Shown piece after piece: positions 16,867 to 25,200 of a stretch of DNA of 64,000 nucleotides. Position numbers and translations under genes: made by a program. The DNA lies in NCBI RefSeq assembly GCF_004331435.1, contig NZ_SJKA01000015.1, forward strand, positions 62,001-126,000, read 5' to 3'. Source of the stretch: Kribbella sindirgiensis (lineage in GTDB: Bacteria > Actinomycetota > Actinomycetes > Propionibacteriales > Kribbellaceae). The notes beneath the pieces were generated by a model, which saw nothing but the letters and a program-made list of their open reading frames with translations, searched no databases and was not told where the DNA came from. Every line of letters begins with the position of its first letter. Position 1 is the stretch's first letter.

Positions 16867-18822
16867 CTATCCAGCGCGGTAGAGCGAGCCGCCGCCCGAG
16901 ATCGCGATGGCTGTTCGCTTGCCTCCTACGTTGAGGTAGACGATGAACGTCGTACCGACCTGCCGCACGCTGTAGGTGACCGTGCCTGAGGCACGCACGG
17001 GAACCACGAAGGACAGGATCGAGGCAGTCTTGCCGGAACGGGCCAGCATCAGCGTCGGAGCAGACTTGCGAACGTAGCTGCTCGGGTACTGCCAGCCCTG
17101 GATCGGGTTGGTCTGTGCCTGCTTGACCAGGATCGCCCCGGCCGGCAGCGCCTGTTTGAACGGCACCTGGAACAGGATCGTCTTGGACGTGTCCCCCGAC
17201 GCCATCGCCACGGCGGTCGTCCGCGAGTACACGCTCGCCCGCTGATCCGGCGGCAGGTGCCACAACGTCTGGAACGCCTGCGCGGTCTTCGCCGACGCAC
17301 GGTCCCACACCACCAGCAGATCCGGATCCTTCAGCACCAGGACCGAGCGGAGACGACTGATCCCAGCTCCCGGTGCGTCAGCGAACACGTACGACTCCGC
17401 GTTCGACCGCACCGAGTACGCGGTCAACCGGGTCACCGGGTTCAGGTACGTCGACATCGGGGTCGTCATCACACTGTGCGCAGTCGGACCGACGGACCAC
17501 GTGCGATAGGCACCGGCGTTGTACGCCGCGTACCCGCCGTCGACCACGATGTCCCGGCCACGCGCCGTGTACGTGATGCTGGTGTGGTCGAAGTTCCCGT
17601 GGAACGCCCGCCCCGGACCGTACCTGATGCTGTACGCCGACTCACCGGCGAAGCCCCTGGCGGGATCAGTTCCCCAACCGGTCCGGCCGAAGACATAACC
17701 GGCCGAGTAGATCCCCACCCGCCACAAGGGCGCCGTACCTTTGGTTCCCAGCGATCCGGCGTACTCCATCGGCGTCCCCGGCCAGGGGTACGTCGGCCGG
17801 AGCTCGGTGTCACCGATCTGCGGCAGCATGCCCATCGAGTTCGTGGCCAACGCCAAGAACTTCCCCAGCAGCGCACGCCGCGTCGACATCGTCGTCCCGA
17901 CGCTGTACCCGCCGTTCTGCAGTACGGCGATCGCGCGACCCCAGAGCGTGTAGTTGAACGACGCGTACCCGGTGGACTGTTCGTTGGTCCCACCCTGCGC
18001 ATCGATCGACGTGGTGACACCTGCCCCCAGTCGCTGCACGGCCAGGTTCTTGTAGTCGCTCCGGTTCAGCGTCACCCCCACACCGAACAAGGCGATGCTC
18101 TCGTCGGTGCCGTGGTTCCAGGCGCCGCTCCAGTTGTAGGTGAGGAACCGCGCGTGGCTCAGCAGCGCCGCGTCCAGCCACGCATACCGGATCGGCAGCG
18201 TCGTGACCTGCAGCCCGGACAGGATCGCCTGCCGCAAGCAGATCAGCACGTTGGTGCGGTGCATGGTTGACTCCCACGCCCCGATGTTGCCCTTCCACGA
18301 GTACGGGTTGTCGCGGTACCAGTCGTAGGCGATCGTGTTCACCCGCGTCAGCGCGACCAGATCACCCTTGCCCGCGGCAACGATCCCCTGCCCGAGCCAG
18401 CGCAGCGAGTGGAACCACATGTACCAGCTGGCGTTCTTGTACGGATTCGACGCCCAGTTGATGTTGCCGCGACCGGTGCCGACCTTGACCCAGGCGTACG
18501 GTCCCCACGCGAACCTGTCGCTGTACAGGTTGGCCAACGGGTTCGTCTTCTCGATCCCGCTGAACCCCGGACACGTATAGACCGGCGCCGCGAGCGACTG
18601 GACCTTGTTCGGCCCGATGTCCGTCGCCGGTGCCGCCGTCGCAGGCACGAAGTTGCTCGCACCTGCCACGAACTGCGCCTCGTCCGGACTGTCCGGCGCC
18701 GGTTCGATCGTGATGCCGGGCGGTGCTGCCGCCGGCGCGCGATTCGCCCCCGCCGCCGTTCCGGCCCCTAGAACCAGAACGGCGATCCCCACCGCCACAC
18801 CGGTCGTTCTCCTTGATCTCAT
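16867..18822 (-). CDS. Secreted heparinase II/III-like protein
   Basis: 651 residues. A Sec/Tat-type signal peptide (MRSRRTTGVAVGIAVLVLGAGTAAGANRAPA) is followed by an alpha-helical toroid with conserved NHG (AWNHGTDESIALFGVGVTL), and a beta-sandwich containing GRAFHGNFDHTSITYTARGRDIVVDGGY, the heparinase II/III signature region. Such enzymes cleave acidic polysaccharides by beta-elimination; the substrate here is unknown. ATG 18822 is chosen because of the GAGGGGGGACAG ribosome site upstream and the good signal peptide. It is divergent from the cluster's first gene. Confidence 0.85.
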   Translation of the reverse strand: MRSRRTTGVAVGIAVLVLGAGTAAGANRAPAAAPPGITIEPAPDSPDEAQFVAGASNFVPATAAPATDIGPNKVQSLAAPVYTCPGFSGIEKTNPLANLYSDRFAWGPYAWVKVGTGRGNINWASNPYKNASWYMWFHSLRWLGQGIVAAGKGDLVALTRVNTIAYDWYRDNPYSWKGNIGAWESTMHRTNVLICLRQAILSGLQVTTLPIRYAWLDAALLSHARFLTYNWSGAWNHGTDESIALFGVGVTLNRSDYKNLAVQRLGAGVTTSIDAQGGTNEQSTGYASFNYTLWGRAIAVLQNGGYSVGTTMSTRRALLGKFLALATNSMGMLPQIGDTELRPTYPWPGTPMEYAGSLGTKGTAPLWRVGIYSAGYVFGRTGWGTDPARGFAGESAYSIRYGPGRAFHGNFDHTSITYTARGRDIVVDGGYAAYNAGAYRTWSVGPTAHSVMTTPMSTYLNPVTRLTAYSVRSNAESYVFADAPGAGISRLRSVLVLKDPDLLVVWDRASAKTAQAFQTLWHLPPDQRASVYSRTTAVAMASGDTSKTILFQVPFKQALPAGAILVKQAQTNPIQGWQYPSSYVRKSAPTLMLARSGKTASILSFVVPVRASGTVTYSVRQVGTTFIVYLNVGGKRTAIAISGGGSLYRAG

Positions 18823-18906
18823 CGATCTGTCCCCCCTCAGCAGCTCCGCCTGACCGCAGCGGTGCTTGGAGGGTCTGCCCGGTGTCGCACGCTGCCCAGG
18901 GGCGAA

Positions 18907-18935
18907 GGTCCTGTTCTGGACAGGACCAGTTGTCC
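18907..18935. promoter_or_regulatory. Overlapping alternative hairpins in the divergent region before the cluster
   Basis: GGTCCTGT (18907-18914) pairs with ACAGGACC (18920-18927). The overlapping GGACA (18918-18922) can instead pair with TGTCC (18931-18935). The two stems exclude each other. They lie 127 nt before the first cluster gene, in the 239-nt divergent promoter region, and could be an operator or a leader switch. Confidence 0.35.
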
Positions 18936-19061
18936 CTCGGGTGTTCAGTGCCTGACGGACCGTGCCACAAGTCGGGGCAAGTCGGCTGCGCGCGTGTATC
19001 AACGGCGGGTGGAGAGGTGCTCTCGAAAGGAAGGTGTTGGCGACCGGAGGCGAGGGCTTGG

Positions 19062-20363
19062 ATGTCCGAACAGGTAGTCGAACTGCTGGCGGTCGGGGCC
19101 GGGCCGTCGAATCTTGGGCTGGCGGTGGCGCTCGAGGAGTTGGCGCCGGAGGTCGCGGCGAGCACCTTGCTGATCGACCGGAACCCGGCGATCGAGTGGC
19201 AGCCGGGCATGTTGATGCCGTGGGCGACGAGCCAGGTGTCGTTCCTCAAGGACCTCGTCACGCAGCGGGACCCGTGCAGCCGGTTCTCGTTCCTGAACCA
19301 CCTGTACGAGACCGGCCGGCTCGACGAGTTCGTCAACATGAGCACGTTCACGCCGTACCGCGTCGAGTTCGCGGAGTACCTGCGCTGGGTTGCGGACTCG
19401 CTCACCCAGGTCCGCATCCGGCTGGGCTGTGAGGCTGCCGCCGTACGGCCGCGACGGGACGACGCCGGGGCGGTGACGGGTTGGGTCACCAGCCTGGCCG
19501 ACGGTACGACGATCCTCAGCAGGTACCTGGTGTACGGCGGGAGCCGCGAGCCGAACATCCCCCCGGAGCTGTCCCGGATCTCCCCGGACCGGATCATCCA
19601 CAGCACGCAGTACCGCCACCGGGTGGCCGAACTGGATGGCGAGCTGCCGTACCGGGTGGCCGTCGTGGGCAGTTCGCAGAGTGCCGCCGAGATGTTCCGC
19701 GCACTCCGCGACGACCTGCCCGACAGCGACATCACCTGGCTGATGCGGTCCATCGGGCTCAGCTCGGACCAGTCCAGCAAGTTCACCAACGAGATGTACT
19801 ACCCGTCGTTCGTCGACGAGTTCTACGACGCCCGGCCGGCGGCCCGCGAGCAGATCCTCCGCGAGCTGTACCGGACCAACTACTCGGTCGTCACTCCCCC
19901 GATGCTCGAGCACCTGTACGCCGACCTGTACCTCGACCGCTTCCAGGACCGCACCGATCGGCGACTCGTCACGATGGTGGACATCACGTCCGCGCAGGAG
20001 GTCGGCGACGAAGTCGTACTGGAACTGACCGACCGGCGTACCGGAGCGGTCACCGAACTGCGCCGCGACCTGGTGTTCCTGGGCACCGGGTTCGACACCA
20101 GGATGCCGCGGCTGGTCCGCGACCTCGCGAGCGACCTCGGGCTGGAGCAGGTCGAGGTGTCCCGCCAGTACCGACTGGAAATGGGCGACAACAGCTCGGC
20201 GGCGTGCTATCTCCAGGGCGTCAACGAGGAGACGCACGGCATCTCGGACTCGCTGCTCAGTGTGCTGGCGCAGCGGGCCGAGGAGATCTGCCGGGACATC
20301 GTCGCGCATCGGTGCCGAATCCCGGTGACGGCTGTATCAGCCGAGGAGCCGGCCGGGCTCTAA
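19062..20363 (+). CDS. L-lysine/L-ornithine-type N-hydroxylase A (SidA/IucD/PvdA family)
   Basis: 433 residues. The FAD motif GAGPSNLGLA is at residues about 11-20. The family block EWQPGMLMPWATSQVSFLKDLVTQRDPCSRFSFLNHL follows, then an NADPH-motif region (VAVVGSSQSAAEMF) and the end segment FLGTGF. These flavoenzymes hydroxylate the side-chain amine of lysine or ornithine with NADPH and O2. ATG 19062 is used because the conserved domain begins there. It heads the operon with PP-loop, cupin and MetRS-like genes, so it probably supplies the hydroxylamine for N-N bond formation rather than a siderophore. The paralogue at 43112 is clearly homologous along its whole length. Confidence 0.9.
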   Translation: MSEQVVELLAVGAGPSNLGLAVALEELAPEVAASTLLIDRNPAIEWQPGMLMPWATSQVSFLKDLVTQRDPCSRFSFLNHLYETGRLDEFVNMSTFTPYRVEFAEYLRWVADSLTQVRIRLGCEAAAVRPRRDDAGAVTGWVTSLADGTTILSRYLVYGGSREPNIPPELSRISPDRIIHSTQYRHRVAELDGELPYRVAVVGSSQSAAEMFRALRDDLPDSDITWLMRSIGLSSDQSSKFTNEMYYPSFVDEFYDARPAAREQILRELYRTNYSVVTPPMLEHLYADLYLDRFQDRTDRRLVTMVDITSAQEVGDEVVLELTDRRTGAVTELRRDLVFLGTGFDTRMPRLVRDLASDLGLEQVEVSRQYRLEMGDNSSAACYLQGVNEETHGISDSLLSVLAQRAEEICRDIVAHRCRIPVTAVSAEEPAGL

Positions 20364-20414
20364 GGGGTGGGAGCGGTGCCCATCAGAAACGGCCAGCCCC
20401 GCAAGGAGAACCGG

Positions 20415-21926
20415 ATGACGACACTCGAACTGGATCGCCCGGCCGACGGTGTGGCACTGGCCCGGGAACGGACGCTCGCCGGCCTGCGTTCGGCGATGCC
20501 ACCCGGACTCATGGCCGAGGCGCTGCGCTGCAGCGGACGGCTTCTGGACGAGCTGCCGCACCGGCAGGAGCTGGAGCGCAACCTCGTCCTGGTGGCGTTC
20601 GGCGGCGGCAAGGACAGCGCGTACATGCTGGCGTTCGTCCGGGCGATGCAGCTGATCCTGGACAGGGTGCACGGCCGGACGTTCCGGATGCGGGTGGCGA
20701 CCAACCGGCACGCGGGAATGCCGCGCGCGGTGCTGGAGAACATCGACCGCGAGTACCAGGCGCTGGGGCTGACCGACGATCCGGACTGCGAGCTGCTGCT
20801 CGTGGACGGCGACGAGATCAGCGAGTTCGACGTCGACTCCCCGCAGCGCGACCACGTCGTACGGCGTAATCGGCTCGACATCCTGATGACGGGGCACCGG
20901 ACGTTCGCCGACGGACGGCCGACGTTCTGCAACTCCTGCAATCTCAGCGTTTTCAACGCGTTCGGGCTGGCAGCGGCGTACGGCGACGGCGCCGACGTGC
21001 TGATCACCGGCGACTCGCCGCAGGAGCAGCGTCAGTACAGCTTCTGGGTCGGGCGGCTGGCGCGGGGTCTGCGGACCGGGCCGCCACGGTCCAGCGGGAA
21101 CGGATTCGGCCGGGTGCTCGGCCGGCTCGACGACATCTCGCAGTCGTACTTCGCCGACATCCACGGCGCGAACGACACCGCCGCGATCACCGAGCGCCGG
21201 GTCAGCGTCGACGTACCGGATCGGCTGCGGTTCTTCACCGTCTACGGCGAGACCGCCTACGCGGCCGGGGACCACTTCGACCTGCTGACCGGCTTCCTCG
21301 GTTTCGAGTTCGACGACCTCGCGTTCAGCTTCACCGAGTCCGACTGCGCGAACCCCGCGCTGATGGCGCATCTGCGCGGTCTCAAGGCCGAGCGCCTGTT
21401 CCAGCGTTCGTACGACGAGGGTCTGGCCGAGTACGTCGAGTTCGCGCTCGGCCTGATGCGCAAGAAGGACATCCCGCACGAACTGGTCGAGATCATGCGC
21501 GCCCGGTACGACGGTCCGGACGCACCGGTGCGGATGCGGCGGGCCGCCGAGGAGTACGCGCTGACGACGTTCGGGCTCACCGAGGAACACCTGGTCTGCA
21601 TGACCTACTCCCCCTTCGCTGGGCAGGGCGCCGGGCTGCAGCAGTTCCTGGATCGCGAGTACCCGGCCCTGTCCGCGCGGACCAGCGACATCCACAGCCT
21701 GCTGGCCGGTGCGGCCGACGATCCCACGCTGGACGCGGAGCTCGAGCGGATCAGCGGACTCACACCGAGCCAGCTGCGGGTGCTCTACAGCCGGTCCGTG
21801 CAGAGCGCCGGCGGCGGTACGCCGGTCATCGATCTGATCCTGGCGGGCGATCCGCACAAGGCGGTCATCGAGACCCGGCACTCCAAGGACGGTCCGAACA
21901 CCTTCGAGCAGATTTCGGGACGGTAG
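20415..21926 (+). CDS. PP-loop (N-type ATP pyrophosphatase) enzyme, cluster-specific
   Basis: 503 residues. The PP-loop is F62-GGGKDS, a variant of the SGGxDS motif that binds ATP and activates a substrate by adenylation. A CxxC pair (C172-NSC175) lies in the next conserved block (FADGRPTFCNSCNLSVFNAFG), as in PP-loop enzymes with a metal or thiol function. The C-terminal 250 residues are not recognised. Members of this superfamily make amides, thioamides or modified bases. Here an amide or nitrogen-transfer step on the hydrazine intermediate is conceivable. ATG 20415 has an AAGGAGAA ribosome site. It is 2 nt before the cupin gene. Confidence 0.8.
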   Translation: MTTLELDRPADGVALARERTLAGLRSAMPPGLMAEALRCSGRLLDELPHRQELERNLVLVAFGGGKDSAYMLAFVRAMQLILDRVHGRTFRMRVATNRHAGMPRAVLENIDREYQALGLTDDPDCELLLVDGDEISEFDVDSPQRDHVVRRNRLDILMTGHRTFADGRPTFCNSCNLSVFNAFGLAAAYGDGADVLITGDSPQEQRQYSFWVGRLARGLRTGPPRSSGNGFGRVLGRLDDISQSYFADIHGANDTAAITERRVSVDVPDRLRFFTVYGETAYAAGDHFDLLTGFLGFEFDDLAFSFTESDCANPALMAHLRGLKAERLFQRSYDEGLAEYVEFALGLMRKKDIPHELVEIMRARYDGPDAPVRMRRAAEEYALTTFGLTEEHLVCMTYSPFAGQGAGLQQFLDREYPALSARTSDIHSLLAGAADDPTLDAELERISGLTPSQLRVLYSRSVQSAGGGTPVIDLILAGDPHKAVIETRHSKDGPNTFEQISGR

Positions 21927-21928
21927 CC

Positions 21929-22405
21929 ATGGTCGTACACATCTCCCGGCTGGATCGCGACAACCTGCTGCACGAGTACGGCGTGGACACCCAGCGCCTG
22001 CAGCCCTGGCCGGTACTGAACGCGCCGTTCGAGACCAGCTACGCGGTCTGCCGGGCGGGGACGGTGTCCAAGCTGCACACCCATCACGAGCAGGAGATCT
22101 TCGTCGCCGTCTCCGGCGAGTGCGTGGTCGAGTGCGGCGGTGAGCGGCAGCCGTTCCGGGCCGGCGACGTCGCGTACTTCACGCCCGGCCAGCTGCACCG
22201 GGTGCACAACCTCACCGACGAGGACTTCGTCTTCTGCAGCATCTGGTGGGACCCCGAGATGGCCCACCGGTTCCTCGCCGAGTACGCCGGATCGGACACC
22301 GAGACGCTCGCCGCCGAGGCCGCCGCGAACGCCGATCAGAACGCCGAGACCGCCGAGGCCATCGAGAACGCCGAGAACGCCGAGCGAGTAGGAGCCAGCC
22401 GATGA
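21929..22405 (+). CDS. Cupin subunit of a putative hydrazine synthetase
   Basis: 158 residues. Both cupin motifs are complete: G44-X5-H50-T-H52-X3-E56-X6-G63 and G79...PG-X2-H90-X3-N94, so the metal ligands are H50, H52, E56 and H90. In Spb40-type hydrazine synthetases a cupin domain rearranges an O-aminoacyl hydroxylamine ester into an N-N bond. The last 35 residues are a low-complexity Ala/Glu/Asn tail (AAEAAANADQNAETAEAIENA...), resembling an interdomain linker. The stop overlaps the MetRS-like start (ATGA), as if one fused gene had been split or not yet joined. Confidence 0.85.
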   Translation: MVVHISRLDRDNLLHEYGVDTQRLQPWPVLNAPFETSYAVCRAGTVSKLHTHHEQEIFVAVSGECVVECGGERQPFRAGDVAYFTPGQLHRVHNLTDEDFVFCSIWWDPEMAHRFLAEYAGSDTETLAAEAAANADQNAETAEAIENAENAERVGASR

Positions 22406-24054
22406 ACCGACTGCTGCCGTCCGACGACAACCGTCCCGTCCTCGTCCTCGGTCCGAACCCGACACCGAACGGCGGCATGCACCTCGGCCACATCGCCGGG
22501 CCGTACCTGGCCGGCGACGTCTACGCCCGGTACCAGCGAGCCCGCGGCCGGAACGTCATCTTCACCTCCGAGACCGACGACAGCCAGACGTACGTCGTGG
22601 CGTCGGCGGGCCGGGCGGGTATCACACCCGAGCAGCTGTGCAAGGAGTCGACGGCCAAGATCCAAGGTGCTTTGAGCGCGATCGGCATCTCGATCGACGG
22701 GTTCGGCCCGTTCGACCAGACCTACCGCGCCACAGTGCTGCAGTACTTCAGTGCCCTGCACGCCGCCGGTGTGTTCCGGTTGAAGACCGTCCGGTTGCCG
22801 TACCTGGAACGGACCGGCGAGTTCATGGTCGAGGGCTTGATCGAGGGCGACTGCCCGGTCTGCCTGACGTCGAGCCGCGGCGGGTTGTGCGAGACCTGCT
22901 GCCACCCGAACAACTTCGACCAGCTGCTCAACCCGCATTCGACGATCAACCCGAACGACGAGCTCACGTACCGCGAGGCCACCATCATGGTGCTGCCGCT
23001 GGAGGAGTACCGCGAGCGGCTGACGACGTACCACGAGAAGCTGAAGGAGCACCGGAGGCCGCACGTCCGGCAGATGATCGCCGAGCTGCTGTCCCGGCCG
23101 CTGCAGGACGTGCCGATCACGTTCCCGCTGACCTGGGGTATCGACGCCCAGTTCCCGGAGGTCCCGGGGCAGGTGCTGAACGCGTGGCTCGAACTGATCC
23201 CGGCCGGCATGTTCACCACGTCGTACGCCGCCGCGAAGCTCGGCCGCGACACCTTCCCGGGTGAGCTGTGGCGCAAAGCTGCGGACAACACTGGGAACCT
23301 GCGGATCGTGCACTTCCTCGGCTTCGACAACGCGTACTACTTCTGTCTGCCGCACATCGCGATGCTGATGGCGCACGGCGACAAGTACGTCTGGCCGGAG
23401 TCGATCATCAACAACGAGTTCTACGAGCTGGAGAGCTCGAAGTTCTCGACCAGCAAGGGACATGTGCTGACCCCCGAGGAACTGCTCGAGGAGGTACCGC
23501 GCGACGTCGCCCGGCTGTACCTGGCGCTCACCGCGCCGGAGTACCAGCGGTCGACCTTCAGCCGGGCCGGGCTCGACGCGATGGCCGCGGAACGGCTGGT
23601 CGGCCCGTGGAACCAGCTGGCCGGCATCCTCGCCAAGGCGATGGCGAACGCGGGCGCCGACAGCAGCCGGCTCCCGGTCTCGGACGCCGGCCGGCAGCGC
23701 GTGGCACTGATGCTGGAACGGTTCGACCTCGGGTACGAGATGCCGACGTTCAACCTGAACCGTTCGGCGGACACCGTGCTGATCCAGATCGACCGGTTGC
23801 GGCGGCAGGCGACGACCCTCGACGGCCAAGGTCTCGACGAGCAGCCCGAGGCCTGGGGCGACCTGTTCTGCGAGGTGAAGGCGCTGCTCGCGCTGGCCTC
23901 TCCCCTCCTCATCGATCTGGCCGCCGCGGCTCGCGAAGCCGGCGTCTTCGACGATTCGCCGGAGGCCGGAACCCTGGTCGCGGGAGCTTTCGACACCGCT
24001 GAGGTCACCCCGTTCGCGCCTCCCTTGCTGGCGGCCGACGTGGCCGCCGGGTGA
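22402..24054 (+). CDS. Methionyl-tRNA synthetase-like subunit of a putative hydrazine synthetase
   Basis: 550 residues. Class I synthetase signatures are H27-LGH30 (HIGH type) and KFSTSKG at 347-353 (KMSKS type). A zinc-knuckle CPVC...CETCC begins at residue 151, as in MetRS. A helical C-terminal domain like the MetRS anticodon-binding region is retained. In the s56-p1 and triacsin pathways, MetRS-like proteins activate an amino acid and join it to the N-hydroxylated side chain of lysine. The ATGA overlap with the cupin gene supports that role. A self-resistance MetRS is the main alternative, but the context argues against it. Confidence 0.85.
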   Translation: MNRLLPSDDNRPVLVLGPNPTPNGGMHLGHIAGPYLAGDVYARYQRARGRNVIFTSETDDSQTYVVASAGRAGITPEQLCKESTAKIQGALSAIGISIDGFGPFDQTYRATVLQYFSALHAAGVFRLKTVRLPYLERTGEFMVEGLIEGDCPVCLTSSRGGLCETCCHPNNFDQLLNPHSTINPNDELTYREATIMVLPLEEYRERLTTYHEKLKEHRRPHVRQMIAELLSRPLQDVPITFPLTWGIDAQFPEVPGQVLNAWLELIPAGMFTTSYAAAKLGRDTFPGELWRKAADNTGNLRIVHFLGFDNAYYFCLPHIAMLMAHGDKYVWPESIINNEFYELESSKFSTSKGHVLTPEELLEEVPRDVARLYLALTAPEYQRSTFSRAGLDAMAAERLVGPWNQLAGILAKAMANAGADSSRLPVSDAGRQRVALMLERFDLGYEMPTFNLNRSADTVLIQIDRLRRQATTLDGQGLDEQPEAWGDLFCEVKALLALASPLLIDLAAAAREAGVFDDSPEAGTLVAGAFDTAEVTPFAPPLLAADVAAG

Positions 24055-24060
24055 TCCCAG

Positions 24061-25194
24061 ATGCGCATCACCGTGGTCGGTGGTGGGGTAGTCGGTCTGC
24101 TCACCGCCGTCGAATGTGTCCGTGCGCCCGGCGTGAACCGGGTGGACCTCGTCGACGCAGGCCCGATTCCATCGCCTACCGCCACCTCGAACGACCGGCT
24201 GCGAGTGGTCCGCGCCCTGCATCGCGGCGAGCCCGCGTTGACGTCGGCGGCAGCCCAGGCACATGCCGGCTGGTTGGAGGTCGAGAGCGTGATCGGCTCG
24301 CGCTTCTACCACCCGGCCGGGGCGCTCACTGCCATGCCGGAGCAGAACGTGGCGGGCGAGCTCGCCGTCCTCACCACAGGCGGTGCGAGAGCCTGGGGAC
24401 TGTCGCCGGCCGACCTGACCGGACGGTATCCATGGATCCGGTTCCCGCCCGGATCCGGAGCCGTACTGGAGGCCACCGCCGGCGTCGTCCTGGCCGATCA
24501 TGCCCTGGTCGCGGTAGCGCGCTGGTTGGGCAACCGGCCGCAGGTCCGGCTGCACCCGCATCAGCGGGTGGTCGAGGTGACCCAGCATGACGACGGCGGG
24601 ATCATCCGGTTCGCCGACGGCAGGACCCGTACCGCCGACCGAGTCGTTGTGGCGACCGGGCCGTGGTCCCGCGAACTGGTGCCCGCGGCGGTCGCCTCCG
24701 ATCTGACGCTGCATCGGCAGAGCGTGCTGACATACCGGCCGCAGACCGCCGGAATGCCCGCGGTCCTCGGGCTCGGTCCGGCAGGCGACGCCTGGCTGAT
24801 GCCGGCGCCCGCACATTCGGACGCTTCGCTGCGGCTCAGCGCGGCCAGCGCCTGCCGGTCGGCGGGGGCCATGACCGATCGGGTCACCCCCGATCGCTGG
24901 CGCGAACATCTCATCGGCGTGTTCACCGACGTACTCCCAGGGTTCGATCCGGCGGCGGTGGTCGACTGTTTCGACGGCTTCTACCTGTCCGAGCGGACCC
25001 GCGGCGGGCCGCTGCTGGCGTCGTACGGCGCGGGCGCGGTCTGGGCGTACGCCGCGTGCGGCGGAATGTCGTTCAAGTTCGCACCGCAGATCGCCCGCGC
25101 GCTCGCCGATCGCGCCGTCGGCTCGACCCCGCGCCCCACCGGACTGGACGCGGTCGACCGGCCGCGCTTCCTCGCCGCGGCCGGTAAGGAGTAG
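24061..25194 (+). CDS. FAD-dependent oxidoreductase, DAO/sarcosine oxidase type
   Basis: 377 residues. The dinucleotide-binding motif VVGGGVVGLLTA is at the N-terminus, and the sarcosine-oxidase-like end AYAACGGMSFKFAPQIARALAD carries a cysteine and FKF motif near the flavin. DAO-family enzymes oxidise C-N bonds to imines. In the s56-p1/triacsin route an enzyme of this type cleaves the lysine-derived part from the hydrazine intermediate and frees a hydrazino acid. Its place 6 nt behind the MetRS-like gene fits that step. The exact substrate cannot be told. Confidence 0.85.
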   Translation: MRITVVGGGVVGLLTAVECVRAPGVNRVDLVDAGPIPSPTATSNDRLRVVRALHRGEPALTSAAAQAHAGWLEVESVIGSRFYHPAGALTAMPEQNVAGELAVLTTGGARAWGLSPADLTGRYPWIRFPPGSGAVLEATAGVVLADHALVAVARWLGNRPQVRLHPHQRVVEVTQHDDGGIIRFADGRTRTADRVVVATGPWSRELVPAAVASDLTLHRQSVLTYRPQTAGMPAVLGLGPAGDAWLMPAPAHSDASLRLSAASACRSAGAMTDRVTPDRWREHLIGVFTDVLPGFDPAAVVDCFDGFYLSERTRGGPLLASYGAGAVWAYAACGGMSFKFAPQIARALADRAVGSTPRPTGLDAVDRPRFLAAAGKE

Positions 25195-25200
25195 ACCACC

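Noticed and set aside
19062..22405. Piperazate-type N-N cyclisation
   Set aside because: The small haem protein KtzT that closes piperazate is not seen; a cupin and MetRS-like pair is present instead.
22402..24054. MetRS-like gene as the housekeeping methionyl-tRNA synthetase or a resistance copy
   Set aside because: It is embedded in the operon and overlaps the cupin gene by 4 nt; a housekeeping copy would not normally sit there. A resistance role is not excluded.
22336..24909. Long reverse-strand open frame opposite the MetRS-like and flavoenzyme genes
   Set aside because: No ribosome site or domain, and the forward genes have strong motifs. It is a GC-bias shadow.
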